From Fredinandcohnia onubensis (GTDB lineage: Bacteria > Bacillota > Bacilli > Bacillales > Bacillaceae_L), in NCBI RefSeq assembly GCF_002734285.1, contig NZ_NSEA01000011.1, positions 62,001-126,000 on the forward strand: 64,000 nucleotides of DNA, given 5' to 3'. This document shows, piece after piece, positions 44,951-53,999 of this stretch; the stretch's first letter is position 1; each line of letters opens with the position of its first letter. The translations under genes were made by a program, and so were the position numbers. The notes beneath the pieces are model-generated. The model saw nothing but the letters and a program-made list of their open reading frames with translations. It made no database searches and was not told the origin of the DNA.

Positions 44951-45916
44951 TTATGCGGTAAACTTTTGTTCAACACGTTCAAATGAATATACGCGATCAA
45001 TGAAGAATGCATAGATCGAAGCTAGTATTTGCTGGAAAAGCATTCCTACAACGACAGGAACCGCAACCTCGGCTGGGAAGAAGGCAATGGCAATGACGGC
45101 ACCTGCGCTAATATTCCGCATCCCCCCTGTAAAAATAAGTGCAATGATGACATCCGATTCTAGCTTTAGCAGGCGGCCGATTCCCCATGAAATCATATAA
45201 CCACAAAATGCAATGAAAAATACAACCGCGCCTGTCATGATTAGTTTCAAGTCCACATTTTTCAAATAAGGTGCAATCGTTGCACTATTAATCATCACCA
45301 CGACACCAAGACCAATCTTTGAAAAAGGAGCCAAAGTTGGACTAAGTGTTTTTGTACATTTGCCTTTTGTAAAATGATTGACAAGCATACCTAGGATAGA
45401 GGGTAGCACAACCATAAAAAGGAGCCCTTGCATGATGCTAAGAATATCCATTTCAACATTACTGCCGACAAACAAAGTTAAACTATACGGCACAACAAAA
45501 GGAGAAATTAATGTATCAATTAATATAATAGAAAGCGTCAATGCAATATTGCCATGCTTCATTGCCACCCAGATAAAGCTCGATATCCCGGTTGGTATCA
45601 CAACTGCTAAAATCATTCCGGTTATCGTAAAACTGTCACCAGGAAAGGTTAAATGCCCAACAACCCAAGCCCAAGCTGGCATGATTAAATGTAAAGTAAT
45701 AAGAGCAATCAAGATGGGAAACGGATGAGTGAGAGCTCTCTTTAAAGAACTAAAACTTGAACTTAACGCCCCTGAAAAAGTAATAAATGCAAAAATCCAC
45801 GGTACTAAATAAGAAAGCGGAGCTAAGTATGCAGTTAATAAAACACCAAGTACTACACTTGTAGGTGTAATGAGTGGCATAAGTTTTTCTAGTTTTTTAT
45901 TGAGTTTCTGTAACAT
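44951..45916 (-). CDS. Bile acid:sodium symporter-family protein (YocS/PanS type)
   Basis: A 321-residue membrane protein with about nine helices of the BASS family. The typical GISSFIWVAMKHGNIALTLS and GGMRNISAGAVIA segments fit members that move organic anions or keto acids with sodium. The true substrate is unknown. ATG 45916 was chosen over ATG 45922, as AGGAGA ends right at the latter and is six bases from the former. Transcribed alone. Confidence 0.82.
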   Translation of the reverse strand: MLQKLNKKLEKLMPLITPTSVVLGVLLTAYLAPLSYLVPWIFAFITFSGALSSSFSSLKRALTHPFPILIALITLHLIMPAWAWVVGHLTFPGDSFTITGMILAVVIPTGISSFIWVAMKHGNIALTLSIILIDTLISPFVVPYSLTLFVGSNVEMDILSIMQGLLFMVVLPSILGMLVNHFTKGKCTKTLSPTLAPFSKIGLGVVVMINSATIAPYLKNVDLKLIMTGAVVFFIAFCGYMISWGIGRLLKLESDVIIALIFTGGMRNISAGAVIAIAFFPAEVAVPVVVGMLFQQILASIYAFFIDRVYSFERVEQKFTA

Positions 45917-46023
45917 TATCATTCTCCTAAGGACTGAGTATCATTTCTGTAAGACCGTTATTTTAGTATACTACAATTTTAGCACGACAGTAGTTGTCCA
46001 ACATAAATTTGGGTAAAATTAAC

Positions 46024-46056
46024 ATAAAAAAAAGAAACACCTTAAACGAGTGCTTC
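46024..46056 (-). terminator. Terminator of the amtB-DUF294-exonuclease region
   Basis: GAAGCAC/GTGTTTC stem with an eight-T tail on the minus strand, just below the exonuclease stop. Confidence 0.82.
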
Positions 46057-46057
46057 C

Positions 46058-46786
46058 TTAAAGTTTTGCTAGCCGATCATAAACATCCCTTAATGTACGG
46101 CATCCTATCTCTTGGATTTTTCGTATATAAAGTGACCAAAGCTTGGCTGTTAAGACAGCATCTCCTAACGCGTGATGCCGATTCGTTACTGGGATTTGGT
46201 GATATTCACATAAGTCTTCTAATCTAGTTAATCGTAAATCCGGTTCTACTAACCTGAATAAAAAGGAGGTATCAATAATCCGATGTTTAAATGGGGTGCG
46301 AAATTGCTTCCAACTTGCTGTATGCATAAAGGTTTTCTCATGATTCGCATGGTGTGCAACGAGGGGATTCCCTCTCGCAAATTCAAAGAATTGAATGAGA
46401 ACCTCCGAAAGTGGCGGGGCATTTTTTAACGTTTCAGGTGTTATTCCCGTTAATTTCTGAACCTTCTCAGGGACCTCTTTTTTAGAGGATACAAGCGAAT
46501 AAAATAGTTCATTTTCGCGAATTCCTCCGCCCTCCACTTTAATTGCACCAAGTGAAATAATTTCATCCCCTTGGTCTGGGTAGAAGCCCGTTGTTTCGAT
46601 ATCAAACACAACAACAGATAGCTCATCTAACGGAACTGTCAATTTATCCTCTTGCTGAAGATCTCTATGAATTTGGCGTAGAAAAGCAACCTGTTGAAAG
46701 CTAAGGCCTTGATTCCCACCCATTCCACTTGTATTTATTTTTCCATGAAGCCCCCGTACAAATTGAACAAATGGTTCAAATGCCAT
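46058..46786 (-). CDS. DnaQ-like 3'-5' exonuclease
   Basis: A 242-residue DEDDh-type exonuclease: Exo I VVFDIETTGFYPDQGDEII (about 57), Exo II region LVAHHANHEKTF (about 155, with Glu where Asp is usual) and Exo III RHHALGDAVLTAKLW (about 210). It should remove nucleotides from 3' ends. It is the last gene after the DUF294 gene (15-base gap), a pairing seen in other bacteria, where DUF294/CBS proteins and such exonucleases neighbour transport genes. The functional link is not understood. Confidence 0.85.
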   Translation of the reverse strand: MAFEPFVQFVRGLHGKINTSGMGGNQGLSFQQVAFLRQIHRDLQQEDKLTVPLDELSVVVFDIETTGFYPDQGDEIISLGAIKVEGGGIRENELFYSLVSSKKEVPEKVQKLTGITPETLKNAPPLSEVLIQFFEFARGNPLVAHHANHEKTFMHTASWKQFRTPFKHRIIDTSFLFRLVEPDLRLTRLEDLCEYHQIPVTNRHHALGDAVLTAKLWSLYIRKIQEIGCRTLRDVYDRLAKL

Positions 46787-46801
46787 ACTTCAACCACTCC
46801 T

Positions 46802-47773
46802 CTAGACGATAATTGAACGAACATACTGATGTAGTTTGTAACCACTCTTCAAAATGTCGCGGAGTTCTTTTTTTCGTCTTTTATCTAAACTCTTAATTGG
46901 TATATAATGACTTGCATCGTAAGACTGAGTATGATTGTAGAGATTATTCCTAAGTGCGAGTAAAAGCTTGAAATGTTCAAGATAATCCTTAAAATCAGAG
47001 GGATACCCTCTCTTTAGTAAAGCTTCAATACGTTCAATGGTGGATGTTTCTAACAAGCCTTCCTTTATCGCAAGTACTCGAATCGCGTTAACATAAGGTA
47101 GAAAAGCGGTCTGCTTTAAATCAATGGATCCTTCGAATTCTCCTTTTTCTTCTCCGACTAGTTGACCAAGTGGACCAATCGCTTTTTTGACAAACATAAT
47201 GTTCTCCATATGCCTTGTTAACAGGTTCGTATTTACCTCCTGATTGGCATGCAAATGGAACTTAAGCTCACGTAATAATTGATTACTCCCTACAAGAACT
47301 CGTGAATCATAAAAAATTTGCAAATAACGTATAGCCTCCCAACTTTCCTCTTCCATCCACGATGTTAACTGTTTTTGCCACCCCTCTACCGAGTTACACC
47401 ATAAAGGATTGGACGGCATGATTTTCCCCTCACAATATGGATATCCAACTTTGTATAATCCATAAGAAAGCTCTTTTCCTAATTCACTAAAAAAATGAGA
47501 AGCTTCTTTTGAATGATCTGCATAGATAATTCCATGATCTTGGTCACTTACATACCCTTGCTCAAATCTGCCCCCACTACCAGTAATAAACCATACAAAT
47601 TCACAGGGAGGAGTTTTTGTTTTTTGCACCTGTTGCTCTAGCGCCAAATGAAAAATATATTTCATCACCTTATCATGAAAATGGTTTAGGGAATTTTCAT
47701 CAATCTGATATTGGAAAATCAACTTCTCCCTTAAATTTTTAATTGATTCGTATGTTTGCATGTTTTTGCTCAT
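46802..47773 (-). CDS. DUF294 GlnD-like nucleotidyltransferase
   Basis: A 323-residue cytoplasmic protein. The nucleotidyltransferase signature GSGGRFEQGYVSDQDHGIIY (about 70-90) has the Gly-Ser and paired Asp residues of the polymerase-beta fold, as in GlnD, and a C-terminal DUF294 helical domain follows. The N-terminal CBS pair found in many relatives is missing; only about 60 residues precede the domain. It follows the ammonium transporter gene by about 65 bases on the same strand, with only a weak hairpin between. It may modify a protein partner with a nucleotide, but this is inference. Confidence 0.82.
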   Translation of the reverse strand: MSKNMQTYESIKNLREKLIFQYQIDENSLNHFHDKVMKYIFHLALEQQVQKTKTPPCEFVWFITGSGGRFEQGYVSDQDHGIIYADHSKEASHFFSELGKELSYGLYKVGYPYCEGKIMPSNPLWCNSVEGWQKQLTSWMEEESWEAIRYLQIFYDSRVLVGSNQLLRELKFHLHANQEVNTNLLTRHMENIMFVKKAIGPLGQLVGEEKGEFEGSIDLKQTAFLPYVNAIRVLAIKEGLLETSTIERIEALLKRGYPSDFKDYLEHFKLLLALRNNLYNHTQSYDASHYIPIKSLDKRRKKELRDILKSGYKLHQYVRSIIV

Positions 47774-47800
47774 CGGTACACCCCCTAAACCATAATGATA

Positions 47801-47829
47801 GCAAGCTCCTCTATCGCTAGAGGGCTTGC
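47801..47829 (-). terminator. Weak terminator or processing hairpin after amtB
   Basis: GCAAGC-CCTCTA/TAGAGG-GCTTGC stem with one bulge and no T run, so read-through into the DUF294 gene is likely. Confidence 0.55.
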
Positions 47830-47837
47830 ACTTTATA

Positions 47838-49100
47838 TTACGAACTTAACTTATCTTCCTTTGCTAAGAATACTTCAGGATAACCATAGCTGCCATGTTC
47901 ACTAATGTCTAACCCCATAATTTCCTCTTCTTCTGTTACGCGTAGACCACCCATCACCTTTTTGAGAACAGCAAGAATGATAAAGGAAACAACAAATGCA
48001 TAGAGACCAGATGTAGCAACACCTAAGAACTGTACACCTAATTGCGTGAATCCTCCACCATAAAACAATCCAGGCTGCCCAACCGTTGCAAGCTCTGGTG
48101 TTGCAAAGAATCCAGTTGATAATGTACCCCAAATACCCGCTGCTCCGTGAACTGATAAAGCGAAAATCGGGTCATCGATCTTTCTCTTTTCAAAGAATCG
48201 CGCACTATAAAAGACAAGAATTCCGGCTACAAAACCAATCACCACAGCTGCCCATGTATCAACAAATGCGCAAGATGCTGTAATTGCAACTAACCCTGCT
48301 AATGCACCATTTAACATAGTCGGAATATCTGATTTACCTAATACAATCCAAGAAATGAATAATGCCGCTACTACTCCAGCCCCTGCTGCCAAATTCGTAT
48401 TTAGTGCAACGAATCCAAAGAATCCAGCGTCCACAGATACCGTGCTACCTGCATTAAACCCAAACCAACCGATCCAAAGAATTAATACCCCCAACGCTGT
48501 ATACACTTGGTTATGTCCAAAAAGAGTATTCGATGAACCGTCCTTATTGTATTTTCCAATACGCGGCTTCAATAGTATAGTAGCTGCAAAAGCTGCCATT
48601 GCGCCTGTTAAATGAACAACTGTTGATCCCGCGAAATCTTGCTTGCCATGCTCGGCTAACCAGCCGCCACCCCAAATCCAGTGAGCAACCACTGGATAAA
48701 CAATTGCTGCGAAAAGAATGGTAAATACAAGGTATACTGAAAGTTTCGCTCTTTCTGCAAAACCGCCTGTTGCAATTGTAATCGCTATTCCTGCAAATGC
48801 TAATTGAAATAAAAAGAAAACAGATGAATTAAGACCTAAATCGAGTTCTTTTCCAGAATAAAAGAATTCAGATAGCCCTACAAAAAAGTTTGCGTTGCCA
48901 CCGAAGATAAATCCAAATCCAACTGCCCAAAACACTAATGACGAAAGACCGAATGTAAAAATCGTTTTACCTGCGATATGCCCTGCATTTTTCATTCGAG
49001 TCGAACCAGCTTCAAGTAGTATGAATCCACCTAACATAAAAATAACTAAAATTGCTCCAACCATTACCCATAGACTGTTCATTAAATAAGAAACGTCCAT
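47838..49100 (-). CDS. amtB: Ammonium transporter AmtB/NrgA
   Basis: A 420-residue Amt/Rh-family channel with 11 membrane helices. Twin-histidine pore positions are in VVHLTGAMAAF and SVHGAAGIWG; the phenylalanine gate and LWIGWFGFNAGST are present. It imports ammonium under nitrogen limitation. B. subtilis nrgA is followed by nrgB (PII), but no PII gene is next to it here; a GlnD-like gene follows instead. ATG 49100 with an AAGGGGGAAG site was preferred to TTG 49106. A TnrA-type box lies upstream at 49148-49164. Confidence 0.95.
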   Translation of the reverse strand: MDVSYLMNSLWVMVGAILVIFMLGGFILLEAGSTRMKNAGHIAGKTIFTFGLSSLVFWAVGFGFIFGGNANFFVGLSEFFYSGKELDLGLNSSVFFLFQLAFAGIAITIATGGFAERAKLSVYLVFTILFAAIVYPVVAHWIWGGGWLAEHGKQDFAGSTVVHLTGAMAAFAATILLKPRIGKYNKDGSSNTLFGHNQVYTALGVLILWIGWFGFNAGSTVSVDAGFFGFVALNTNLAAGAGVVAALFISWIVLGKSDIPTMLNGALAGLVAITASCAFVDTWAAVVIGFVAGILVFYSARFFEKRKIDDPIFALSVHGAAGIWGTLSTGFFATPELATVGQPGLFYGGGFTQLGVQFLGVATSGLYAFVVSFIILAVLKKVMGGLRVTEEEEIMGLDISEHGSYGYPEVFLAKEDKLSS

Positions 49101-49147
49101 TTTCAACTTCCCCCTTTAAGCAAACTGTTATTTTACATTACATATGA

Positions 49148-49164
49148 TGTCATAAAATATAACA
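49148..49164. promoter_or_regulatory. TnrA/GlnR box upstream of amtB
   Basis: TGTCATAAAATATAACA matches the TnrA consensus TGTNANAWWWTMTNACA at every position. Its centre is about 55 bases before the amtB start codon, and a longer dyad (ATGATGT...ACATCAT) surrounds it. This predicts nitrogen-limitation control by TnrA, as for B. subtilis nrgAB. Confidence 0.85.
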
Positions 49165-49263
49165 TCATGTATATGATTATTAATATTAATCTAAAATATA
49201 GATTGAAATCAACTATTTTTTAAAATTTTTAGATTAATTACGTTAGAAAGTATGACATCAAGC

Positions 49264-49304
49264 AAAAAAAAAGAAGCATAATCACCATAGTGATATGCTT
49301 CTTA
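49264..49304 (-). terminator. Terminator of the 50-residue gene
   Basis: AAGAAGCATA/TATGCTTCTT stem with an inner CAC/GTG, followed by a nine-T run on the minus strand. Confidence 0.92.
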
Positions 49305-49311
49305 ACAGCTT

Positions 49312-49464
49312 CTAGCTAGGATCATTTTCGTCATAAGACAGGGTTGTAACTTGTGTGTAATCGCCTTTTTCTATTTCTTCCATTGTTGCTTCCTCTTGTA
49401 AATCATTTTCTGTGTCCATTCCAACTGCGATGGTTGCATCGTCCTTACTTTGGCGTTTCTTCAT
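49312..49464 (-). CDS. Small acidic protein of unknown function
   Basis: A 50-residue protein (MKKRQSKDDATIAVGM start; TTLSYDENDPS end) with an acidic middle and no membrane segment. It has an AAAGGAGTGG ribosome site eight bases before the ATG and a strong terminator after it, so it is very likely a real gene. It resembles short uncharacterised Bacillus proteins but I cannot name the family. Confidence 0.7.
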   Translation of the reverse strand: MKKRQSKDDATIAVGMDTENDLQEEATMEEIEKGDYTQVTTLSYDENDPS

Positions 49465-49675
49465 CAGTATCCACTCCTTTCTTTTAGTATCCCCATATAT
49501 GTTTTAGTTTGAGTTGGGAATGCTAAAAAAAATGCTGGTAGAAATAACCGTTTTCAGAATAGTATTTTTATACGTTTGGAAGCATTTTTATTTAAAAACC
49601 CCTCGCATTTTTATGCAAATTGTTATAAAGTAATCATTGTGACTTTTTTTCGAATAGTATTTGAGGTGAAACAAC

Positions 49676-51037
49676 ATGGCAATCCAAAAACAACAAGAAA
49701 AACCAGCAATAACTGAATATTTAAGATTTCTAATCCCTTCTTTAATCGGTATTATTTTATTTATTGTACCGTTCCAATACAAAGATTCTTTCACGATCCC
49801 TGTTGCGATTTTGGCGGGCATTGTTCAAAATTTATTAGGTGGTTCAATACCTTATATTATGACAACATTGATTACAATCACTGGAATTATTTCTATGTTG
49901 ACAGTTGTCTTTAAACCATCATTCATTACAAAATCTCCCTTCTTATCTGGACTCTTCTATGTATCTCCTGTATGGGTGATTGCACGAATTCTTGGAACGA
50001 TTTTCGCTATTATGACGTTATACAAGGTTGGTCCATCCGCAATTTGGTCGGATACAACTGGTGGAACTTTGCTATTTGATTTGATTCCAGTCTTATTTTC
50101 CGTATTTTTATTTGCAGGACTCTTTTTACCATTGTTACTTGATTTTGGCTTATTAGAGCTATTTGGAGCATTGTTAACAAAGGTGATGCGTCCCCTTTTC
50201 AGATTACCTGGACGTTCATCTGTTGACGCCATCGCTTCATGGTTAGGTGATGGTACCGTTGGGGTCCTCCTTACCAATAAACAATACGAAGAAGGCTATT
50301 ATACAAAAAGGGAAGCAGCTATCATTGGAACAACATTCTCTGTTGTTTCCATCACGTTTACAGTCGTTATTTTAGCCCAAATGCGTTTAGAGCATATGTT
50401 TGTACCGTTTTATTTCACAATCTTACTTGCAGGCTTGGTTGCGGCAATCATCATGCCAAGAATCCCGCCATTATCAAGGAAGTCGGATACGTATTATGAA
50501 GGCACTACACAAAAAGCGGACGAAAACATCCCTGCGAATGTAGGTCGTTTTCAGTGGGGTTTGGAGCAAGCGGTCATTCAAGCGAGAAAAAGTGGAGACT
50601 TTTCAAAAGTGTTAAAAGGCGGAGTTCAAAACGTGTTAGATATGTGGCTGGGCGTTGTTCCAGTCGTAATGGCAATCGGAACAATCGCACTTATTATTGC
50701 GGAGTTCACGCCGTTCTTCACCTATTTAGGGGCTCCATTTGTACCGATTCTTTCACTACTTCAGGTCCCAGAAGCGGCTGCAGCAGCCCAAACAATGGTC
50801 ATTGGATTTGCAGATATGTTCTTACCGGCCATTATTGGCGCAGACATATCAAATGATTTGACACGTTTTGTGATAGCGGGAGTATCCATCACTCAGTTAA
50901 TCTACATGTCAGAGGTTGGTGGATTGCTACTTGGTTCAAAATTACCGGTTTCTTTCTTAGACTTAGTGTTGATTTTCTTACTGCGTACGTTTATTACCTT
51001 ACCAATTATTGTTGGAATGGCGTATTTATTTTTTTAA
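49676..51037 (+). CDS. YjiH-family nucleoside-recognition (gate) membrane protein
   Basis: A 453-residue membrane protein with about ten helices and two nucleoside-recognition-type domains (GLFLPLLLDFGLLELFGALL, then GWLGDGTVG-like SWLGDGTVGVLLTNKQYEEG, and a second half after residue 305). Members with this layout are thought to act as gated transporters or receptors; the solute is unknown. The ATG follows TTTGAGGTG. Single gene with a terminator at 51049. Confidence 0.82.
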   Translation: MAIQKQQEKPAITEYLRFLIPSLIGIILFIVPFQYKDSFTIPVAILAGIVQNLLGGSIPYIMTTLITITGIISMLTVVFKPSFITKSPFLSGLFYVSPVWVIARILGTIFAIMTLYKVGPSAIWSDTTGGTLLFDLIPVLFSVFLFAGLFLPLLLDFGLLELFGALLTKVMRPLFRLPGRSSVDAIASWLGDGTVGVLLTNKQYEEGYYTKREAAIIGTTFSVVSITFTVVILAQMRLEHMFVPFYFTILLAGLVAAIIMPRIPPLSRKSDTYYEGTTQKADENIPANVGRFQWGLEQAVIQARKSGDFSKVLKGGVQNVLDMWLGVVPVVMAIGTIALIIAEFTPFFTYLGAPFVPILSLLQVPEAAAAAQTMVIGFADMFLPAIIGADISNDLTRFVIAGVSITQLIYMSEVGGLLLGSKLPVSFLDLVLIFLLRTFITLPIIVGMAYLFF

Positions 51038-51048
51038 GTGAATAATTT

Positions 51049-51078
51049 AAGCCCCGAAGCTGATTCGGGGCTTTTTTG
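51049..51078 (+). terminator. Terminator of the YjiH-type gene
   Basis: AAGCCCCGAA/TTCGGGGCTT stem with TTTTTT after it. Confidence 0.93.
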
Positions 51079-51092
51079 TGCCTTGTGAATGT

Positions 51093-51228
51093 TAGTGACA
51101 GTATTTTGATTTTAGTGACAGTATTTTTGTGTTAGTGACAGTATTTCTGGGATAGTGACAGTATTTCTGGGATAGTGACAGTATTTCTGGGATAGTGACA
51201 GTATTACAAAATTAGTGACACTATTTAA
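51093..51228. repeat. Tandem array of 20-bp repeats (7 copies)
   Basis: TAGTGACAGTATTT recurs every 20 bases from 51093 to about 51228, with three identical central units (TAGTGACAGTATTTCTGGGA) and degenerate flanks. It sits between the 3' ends of the YjiH-type and ABC ATPase genes. Contiguous units, so not CRISPR. Confidence 0.93.
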
Positions 51229-51246
51229 GCGTCTCTCCTACATCTT

Positions 51247-52254
51247 CTAGACTTTCACAGGAACTTCTTCCTTCGTGAATCCTTCTTGATAAATTCGACT
51301 GATGATTGACTCAATTTCTGGCTCTTCCACTGTTAAATCAGTAATATTATGGGTTTGCGTAATTTGCGAAATTACGTCTGAGGCGGAAAAGTCATCACGG
51401 TTGAAACGAATCCACTTACGGTTCCCTTCTTCTTTCATGAGCTCCCCGTTGGAAACATGTAAATCGACACCATTTTCTTCAACATCAACGATCAACGTCC
51501 GCATTTTTCCGAAGCGAGATTTAACTGCTGCTATATCACCGTCATAAACCTTTTGCCCATGGTCAATTAAAATCATTCGTTTACAAAGCCTTTCAATATC
51601 CTCCATGTCATGAGTCGTTAAGATCACCGTCACATCGCGAAGTTTATTAATTTCCTGTATAAATTCTCGCATTTTCTCTTTCGCAACAACATCCAATCCA
51701 ATCGTTGGTTCATCTAAAAATAAAATTTCAGGATCATGTAAAAGGGATGCTGCGATATCCGCTCTCATGCGTTGACCTAACGATAGCTGCCGAACAGGCG
51801 TGTTCAAAAACTCGCCTAAGCCAAGAATATCTGAAAATGTGTTCATGTTCTCTTTATAACGCGCATCAGAAACGCGGTATATTTCCTTTAATAATTCAAA
51901 TGATTCTATTGTAGGGAGGTCCCACCAGAGCTGCGTCCGTTGACCAAACACAACACCAATGTTTTTCGCATTTTCTTTACGATTCTCATACGGTACAATC
52001 CCGTTTACAATAATGGAGCCGTTTGATGGAACAAGAATACCTGTAAGCATTTTGATCGTAGTTGATTTACCTGCTCCATTTGGTCCAATATATCCAACCA
52101 TTTCCCCTTTTTCGATGGAAAAGGAAATATCTTTTACCGCTTCTTTCGTGACAAACTGGCGGTTTATGACACTTTTTAAGGCCCCTACAAAACCTGTTTC
52201 TCTTTTTGCAATTTTAAATTCTTTGTTTAAATGTTCTACTTCAATTATGGCCAA
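51247..52254 (-). CDS. ABC-2 type transporter ATP-binding protein
   Basis: A 335-residue ATPase with Walker A GPNGAGKSTT (about 58), signature LSLGQRMRADIA (about 155), Walker B EILFLDEPTIGLD (about 175), the H-loop TTHDM and a C-terminal extension of about 90 residues typical of the drug- or polysaccharide-export branch. It pairs with the two permease genes just upstream in its operon. TTG start seven bases after GGGGGGA. Substrate unknown. Confidence 0.93.
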   Translation of the reverse strand: MAIIEVEHLNKEFKIAKRETGFVGALKSVINRQFVTKEAVKDISFSIEKGEMVGYIGPNGAGKSTTIKMLTGILVPSNGSIIVNGIVPYENRKENAKNIGVVFGQRTQLWWDLPTIESFELLKEIYRVSDARYKENMNTFSDILGLGEFLNTPVRQLSLGQRMRADIAASLLHDPEILFLDEPTIGLDVVAKEKMREFIQEINKLRDVTVILTTHDMEDIERLCKRMILIDHGQKVYDGDIAAVKSRFGKMRTLIVDVEENGVDLHVSNGELMKEEGNRKWIRFNRDDFSASDVISQITQTHNITDLTVEEPEIESIISRIYQEGFTKEEVPVKV

Positions 52255-52273
52255 GACACAATCCCCCCTTTAA

Positions 52274-53083
52274 TCACGATCCCGCACTCTTATATCGACT
52301 TAAGCCGAACATCCAAACATAATATGCAATGACAAAAAACACGATACCCACAAGCGGTGTAAAATATCCGATATAGGAAGGAAAATACGGTGTGTCCTTA
52401 TCTAATATAACCGCTGCTGGGAAGTAATTTACAAACCCAAAAGGAACAACAAATGCCGTTACCCATTGAACAATCTTAGGATAGATAGCAAGTGGATAGT
52501 TCGTTAAATTTCGAGCAGGGTACATCACAACCCAGTAAAAGCGCTCTGACTTCGTAGTCCAGAAGGCAATAGCTGAAATGAATACAAGCAGTCCACCTTG
52601 AACTAATATCCCACCGATGATCGCCCCAAGTAAAAAGAGGACTTTTCCAAATTGCCAATAAATATCAAGAGCATTGCTTACCCATATAAATACAAGAATA
52701 CTAAAAATAAATTGACCGGCAGCTCCAATATCAAATTTCATCGCCATAAAATGAAAAAATGGATTGATTGGACGAACGAGAAAACGGTCAAAGGTCCCGT
52801 TCACTATATACGTATCTAAACTTCTAAAATGGAAAAAGAGAATGATACAGAATCCCCATGATAGAACAGCTAACGCGAATAGAAATAACAACTCGTAAAA
52901 GTTCCACTTTCCAAGTTCTTTAAATTGATAGAGCATGATCCACATCGTTACAGCGGTTCCTGTGTAGGCTGCGACCATACCAACAATTCGCATGATGAAT
53001 GCAAAACGATACTGCATTTGGGCACGCACTCCCGCTCCGACTAGTCGGAAATACAAACGAACATATTCAATAATCTTTGTCAT
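52274..53083 (-). CDS. ABC-2 family permease (DUF990 type)
   Basis: A 269-residue permease with six membrane helices and a long N-terminal cytoplasmic lead (KIIEYVRLYFRLVGAGVRAQMQYR). It resembles the DUF990/ABC-2 family members that occur in pairs with an ATPase. It is three bases after the other permease gene and 19 bases before the ATPase gene, so the three form one operon (permease-permease-ATPase). Half of a heteromeric exporter. Confidence 0.88.
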   Translation of the reverse strand: MTKIIEYVRLYFRLVGAGVRAQMQYRFAFIMRIVGMVAAYTGTAVTMWIMLYQFKELGKWNFYELLFLFALAVLSWGFCIILFFHFRSLDTYIVNGTFDRFLVRPINPFFHFMAMKFDIGAAGQFIFSILVFIWVSNALDIYWQFGKVLFLLGAIIGGILVQGGLLVFISAIAFWTTKSERFYWVVMYPARNLTNYPLAIYPKIVQWVTAFVVPFGFVNYFPAAVILDKDTPYFPSYIGYFTPLVGIVFFVIAYYVWMFGLSRYKSAGS

Positions 53084-53086
53084 CCT

Positions 53087-53890
53087 TCACCCTCCCTGCA
53101 CAATCACTTTGTTTGATGCTTTACGCCAAACAAAACGGAGGATTGCATAGGACACAGCTACCCAAAACAACTGAATCCCAATTGAAATAATCACATCTTT
53201 GCCACTAATTTCTTCGATAAAAATGGCATTTGGAATAAAATAAATTCCTTGAAATGGTAAATACATTGCAAACGTTTGCAACCAACTCGGGAAAAACCAC
53301 AATGGAATGACCGAACCCGATAAAAGGGATACAGAAAAATAGAAGATATCCTCTATTCCACCTGTTTCAATAAGCCAAAATGTAAATAATCCAAATGTCA
53401 GCTCAATACAGTATCGTATTAAAAACCCTAAAAACCCTGAAATAATAAATAAAATCCACGTCATCCACGATGTTGGCATGCTTAAATCAACAAAGAAAAA
53501 CAATAGAACATATAAAGGGACAAGCGCAGTCAGCATATAAAAAGCTACACTACCAAAGTCAGCAAATAAATAACGTAACGGTACATCAAATGGCCGCATA
53601 AGTTCGAGTGCTATGTCTCCTGTTCGAACCTTTTCTTGCAGTTCCCACAGTGGTGTTCCAGCACCATTGACTGCCGTTAAAAACTGACTGACAACAACAT
53701 ATGTAAGCATTGCCGTTAGGGAGATTCCACTAGCCTCTTCTTTGCCAGCATAAAGTGCATACCAAATTGACATCCACATTAACAAAAAGATGATATTTGA
53801 AACCAGCCTTGTCCACACGTCAAAACGATAGGCAGCTGATCTCATAAAGGCTTTCTTCGTAAAAGCCGTATACATTTTTACCGTATCCAT
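53087..53890 (-). CDS. ABC-2 family permease
   Basis: A 267-residue permease with six membrane helices, starting KMYTAFTKKAFMRSAAYRFDVW, and the ABC-2 motif region ELMRPFDVPLRYLFADFG (about 97-114). First gene of the three-gene exporter operon. The two permeases are of similar size and topology but different sequence, consistent with a heterodimeric channel. ATG with a GAGGTGAATGA site. Confidence 0.88.
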   Translation of the reverse strand: MDTVKMYTAFTKKAFMRSAAYRFDVWTRLVSNIIFLLMWMSIWYALYAGKEEASGISLTAMLTYVVVSQFLTAVNGAGTPLWELQEKVRTGDIALELMRPFDVPLRYLFADFGSVAFYMLTALVPLYVLLFFFVDLSMPTSWMTWILFIISGFLGFLIRYCIELTFGLFTFWLIETGGIEDIFYFSVSLLSGSVIPLWFFPSWLQTFAMYLPFQGIYFIPNAIFIEEISGKDVIISIGIQLFWVAVSYAILRFVWRKASNKVIVQGG

Positions 53891-53931
53891 TCATTCACCT
53901 CTAGTAAACTATGAAACACAAGTTAAAAGTA

Positions 53932-53960
53932 AGGTATGAACGAGATTCCTTACTTTTAAC
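53932..53960. terminator. Terminator of the purine-type permease gene
   Basis: GTTAAAAGTAAGG/CCTTACTTTTAAC, a 13-bp perfect stem between two minus-strand genes; T-rich tails are modest. Confidence 0.8.
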
Positions 53961-53999
53961 AGATTTTTCTTTATAGTAGCATAATTCTACTACTTCCGA

